From positions 1 through 5,528 of the forward strand of contig JAHFTM010000149.1 in the NCBI GenBank assembly GCA_023269335.1: a DNA stretch of 5,528 nt. Reading direction: 5' to 3'. The notes below the pieces were generated by a model that had not been told where the DNA came from, did no database searches, and worked only from the letters and a program-made list of their open reading frames with translations. The position numbers and the translations under genes are program-made. Below are positions 4,996 through 5,528 of the stretch, piece by piece; the stretch's first letter is position 1; each line of letters starts with the position of its first letter. The DNA comes from Chlamydiia bacterium. Its GTDB lineage: Bacteria > Chlamydiota > Chlamydiia > Chlamydiales > FEN-1388.

Positions 4996-5528
4996 TTATT
5001 GCACAGAGTTATTTTTGTAGGCATTCAAAATAGCTGTTGCCTGCGCGCTGGATTGAGTTGTCTGATTTGGATCATAATCCCAGTAGGAAGTGCTGTAGCC
5101 CTTACTTGCAGCCCATGCTGCAAAGGTAGGGGCGTCGTAGGCTGAGGCTGCAGGGTCGAGACCAACAGTTACTTGTGATGGCTTAAAGGCGTAGTTTGTT
5201 TTGAGCCAGTTTGCCCAGCCGGTCACCCAGCCTTGTTCATCAGCCATTGAGTTAAAGTAGGCCATGATGTAGAGCTTATCAACAGCACAGGTCGTTGTAT
5301 TTGTTGCTGTGTTTACAGTCGAGGCAGCATTCATGATGTTCTGCACAATGCCAGGCCAAGGAAAGTTAGGGCCAAATCCTGCATTCGTACATAAGCTTGT
5401 CATGTAATTCGGATTGAGGGTTTTGAAGTCTTTAATCAACGTCCCGCCGTGAGCTTGTTGAGCAGGTTTGTCTTGAGCGGAAGTAAATTCTTCCATATCA
5501 AAGTCAACTCCATCTACATGATTCGTTG
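4996..5528 (-). CDS. Partial GH18 glycoside hydrolase (chitinase or endo-beta-N-acetylglucosaminidase-like), C-terminal half
   Basis: The frame is open to the right edge, so the N-terminus is missing; 176 codons are visible. The first ATG in frame (5496) is not the start: the codons before it read TNHVDGVDFD and complete the GH18 active-site motif DGVDFDME (residues 5-12), with E12 the catalytic acid and D10 the neighbouring Asp. Further family marks are YIMAYFNSM (86-94), matching the substrate-binding YxMxY strand, and SYWDYDPN (147-154), whose W149 fits the conserved Trp under the -1 sugar. C46 and C80 could form a disulphide, consistent with export. The enzyme should cleave beta-1,4 N-acetylglucosamine linkages, in chitin or in glycan cores. 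It ends soon after the barrel, with no binding module on the C-terminal side. It converges with the ligase gene, leaving 24 bp between stop codons. Confidence 0.85.
   Translation of the reverse strand, partial: TNHVDGVDFDMEEFTSAQDKPAQQAHGGTLIKDFKTLNPNYMTSLCTNAGFGPNFPWPGIVQNIMNAASTVNTATNTTTCAVDKLYIMAYFNSMADEQGWVTGWANWLKTNYAFKPSQVTVGLDPAASAYDAPTFAAWAASKGYSTSYWDYDPNQTTQSSAQATAILNAYKNNSVQ

Noticed and set aside
4961..4998. Bidirectional terminator between the convergent ligase and GH18 genes
   Set aside because: Only a 5-bp GAAAA/TTTTC pairing with a 10-nt loop is visible, too weak to call.

Overview
The window reads as AT-leaning bacterial DNA from a Gram-negative-like organism. The exported proteins have Sec-type signal peptides, the spacing is compact, and start sites carry AGGAG-type ribosome binding sites. 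The gene set (exported caspase-fold peptidase, GH18 glycoside hydrolase, low-complexity membrane proteins, duplicated beta-domain exported protein) fits a host-associated or intracellular lineage such as Dependentiae/Babeliae, Chlamydiae or Legionellales. That assignment is inference from gene content; there is no rRNA or other marker in the window.

Left part (1-2419, all minus strand, read right to left): an exported 265-residue protein with a basic linker and two copies of a beta-rich module (1622-2419); a probable terminator hairpin (1578-1610); a 317-residue protein with an N-terminal two-helix membrane hairpin and a long Ala/Ser/Pro/His-rich tail built from about 50-residue repeats (599-1552); a 226-bp spacer holding a small MITE-like inverted-repeat element and a leader stem-loop; then the first 124 codons of a second two-helix membrane protein running off the left edge (1-372). 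The two membrane proteins look like distant tandem relatives: both begin Met-Cys, have a membrane hairpin with a TGxP turn near residue 55, share an ATTAGGAG ribosome binding site, and have a stem-loop 25-30 nt before the start codon.

Middle (2570-4971): a secreted caspase-fold (C14-type) peptidase on the minus strand and a divergent plus-strand RimK-like ATP-grasp ligase with an RLAN-type N-terminal domain. The 140-bp divergent spacer carries a near-consensus sigma-70 promoter for the ligase.

Right edge (4996-5528): the C-terminal half of a GH18 (chitinase/endo-beta-N-acetylglucosaminidase-like) enzyme on the minus strand, convergent with the ligase. Its catalytic DxxDxDxE motif lies in the last 32 bases of the window, upstream of the first in-frame ATG, so the gene continues off the edge.

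No tRNA, rRNA, CRISPR array, transposase or phage gene was seen. The genes do not form a single pathway that the sequence proves. The shared theme is export or membrane placement (five of six products), with the cytoplasmic ligase as the exception.
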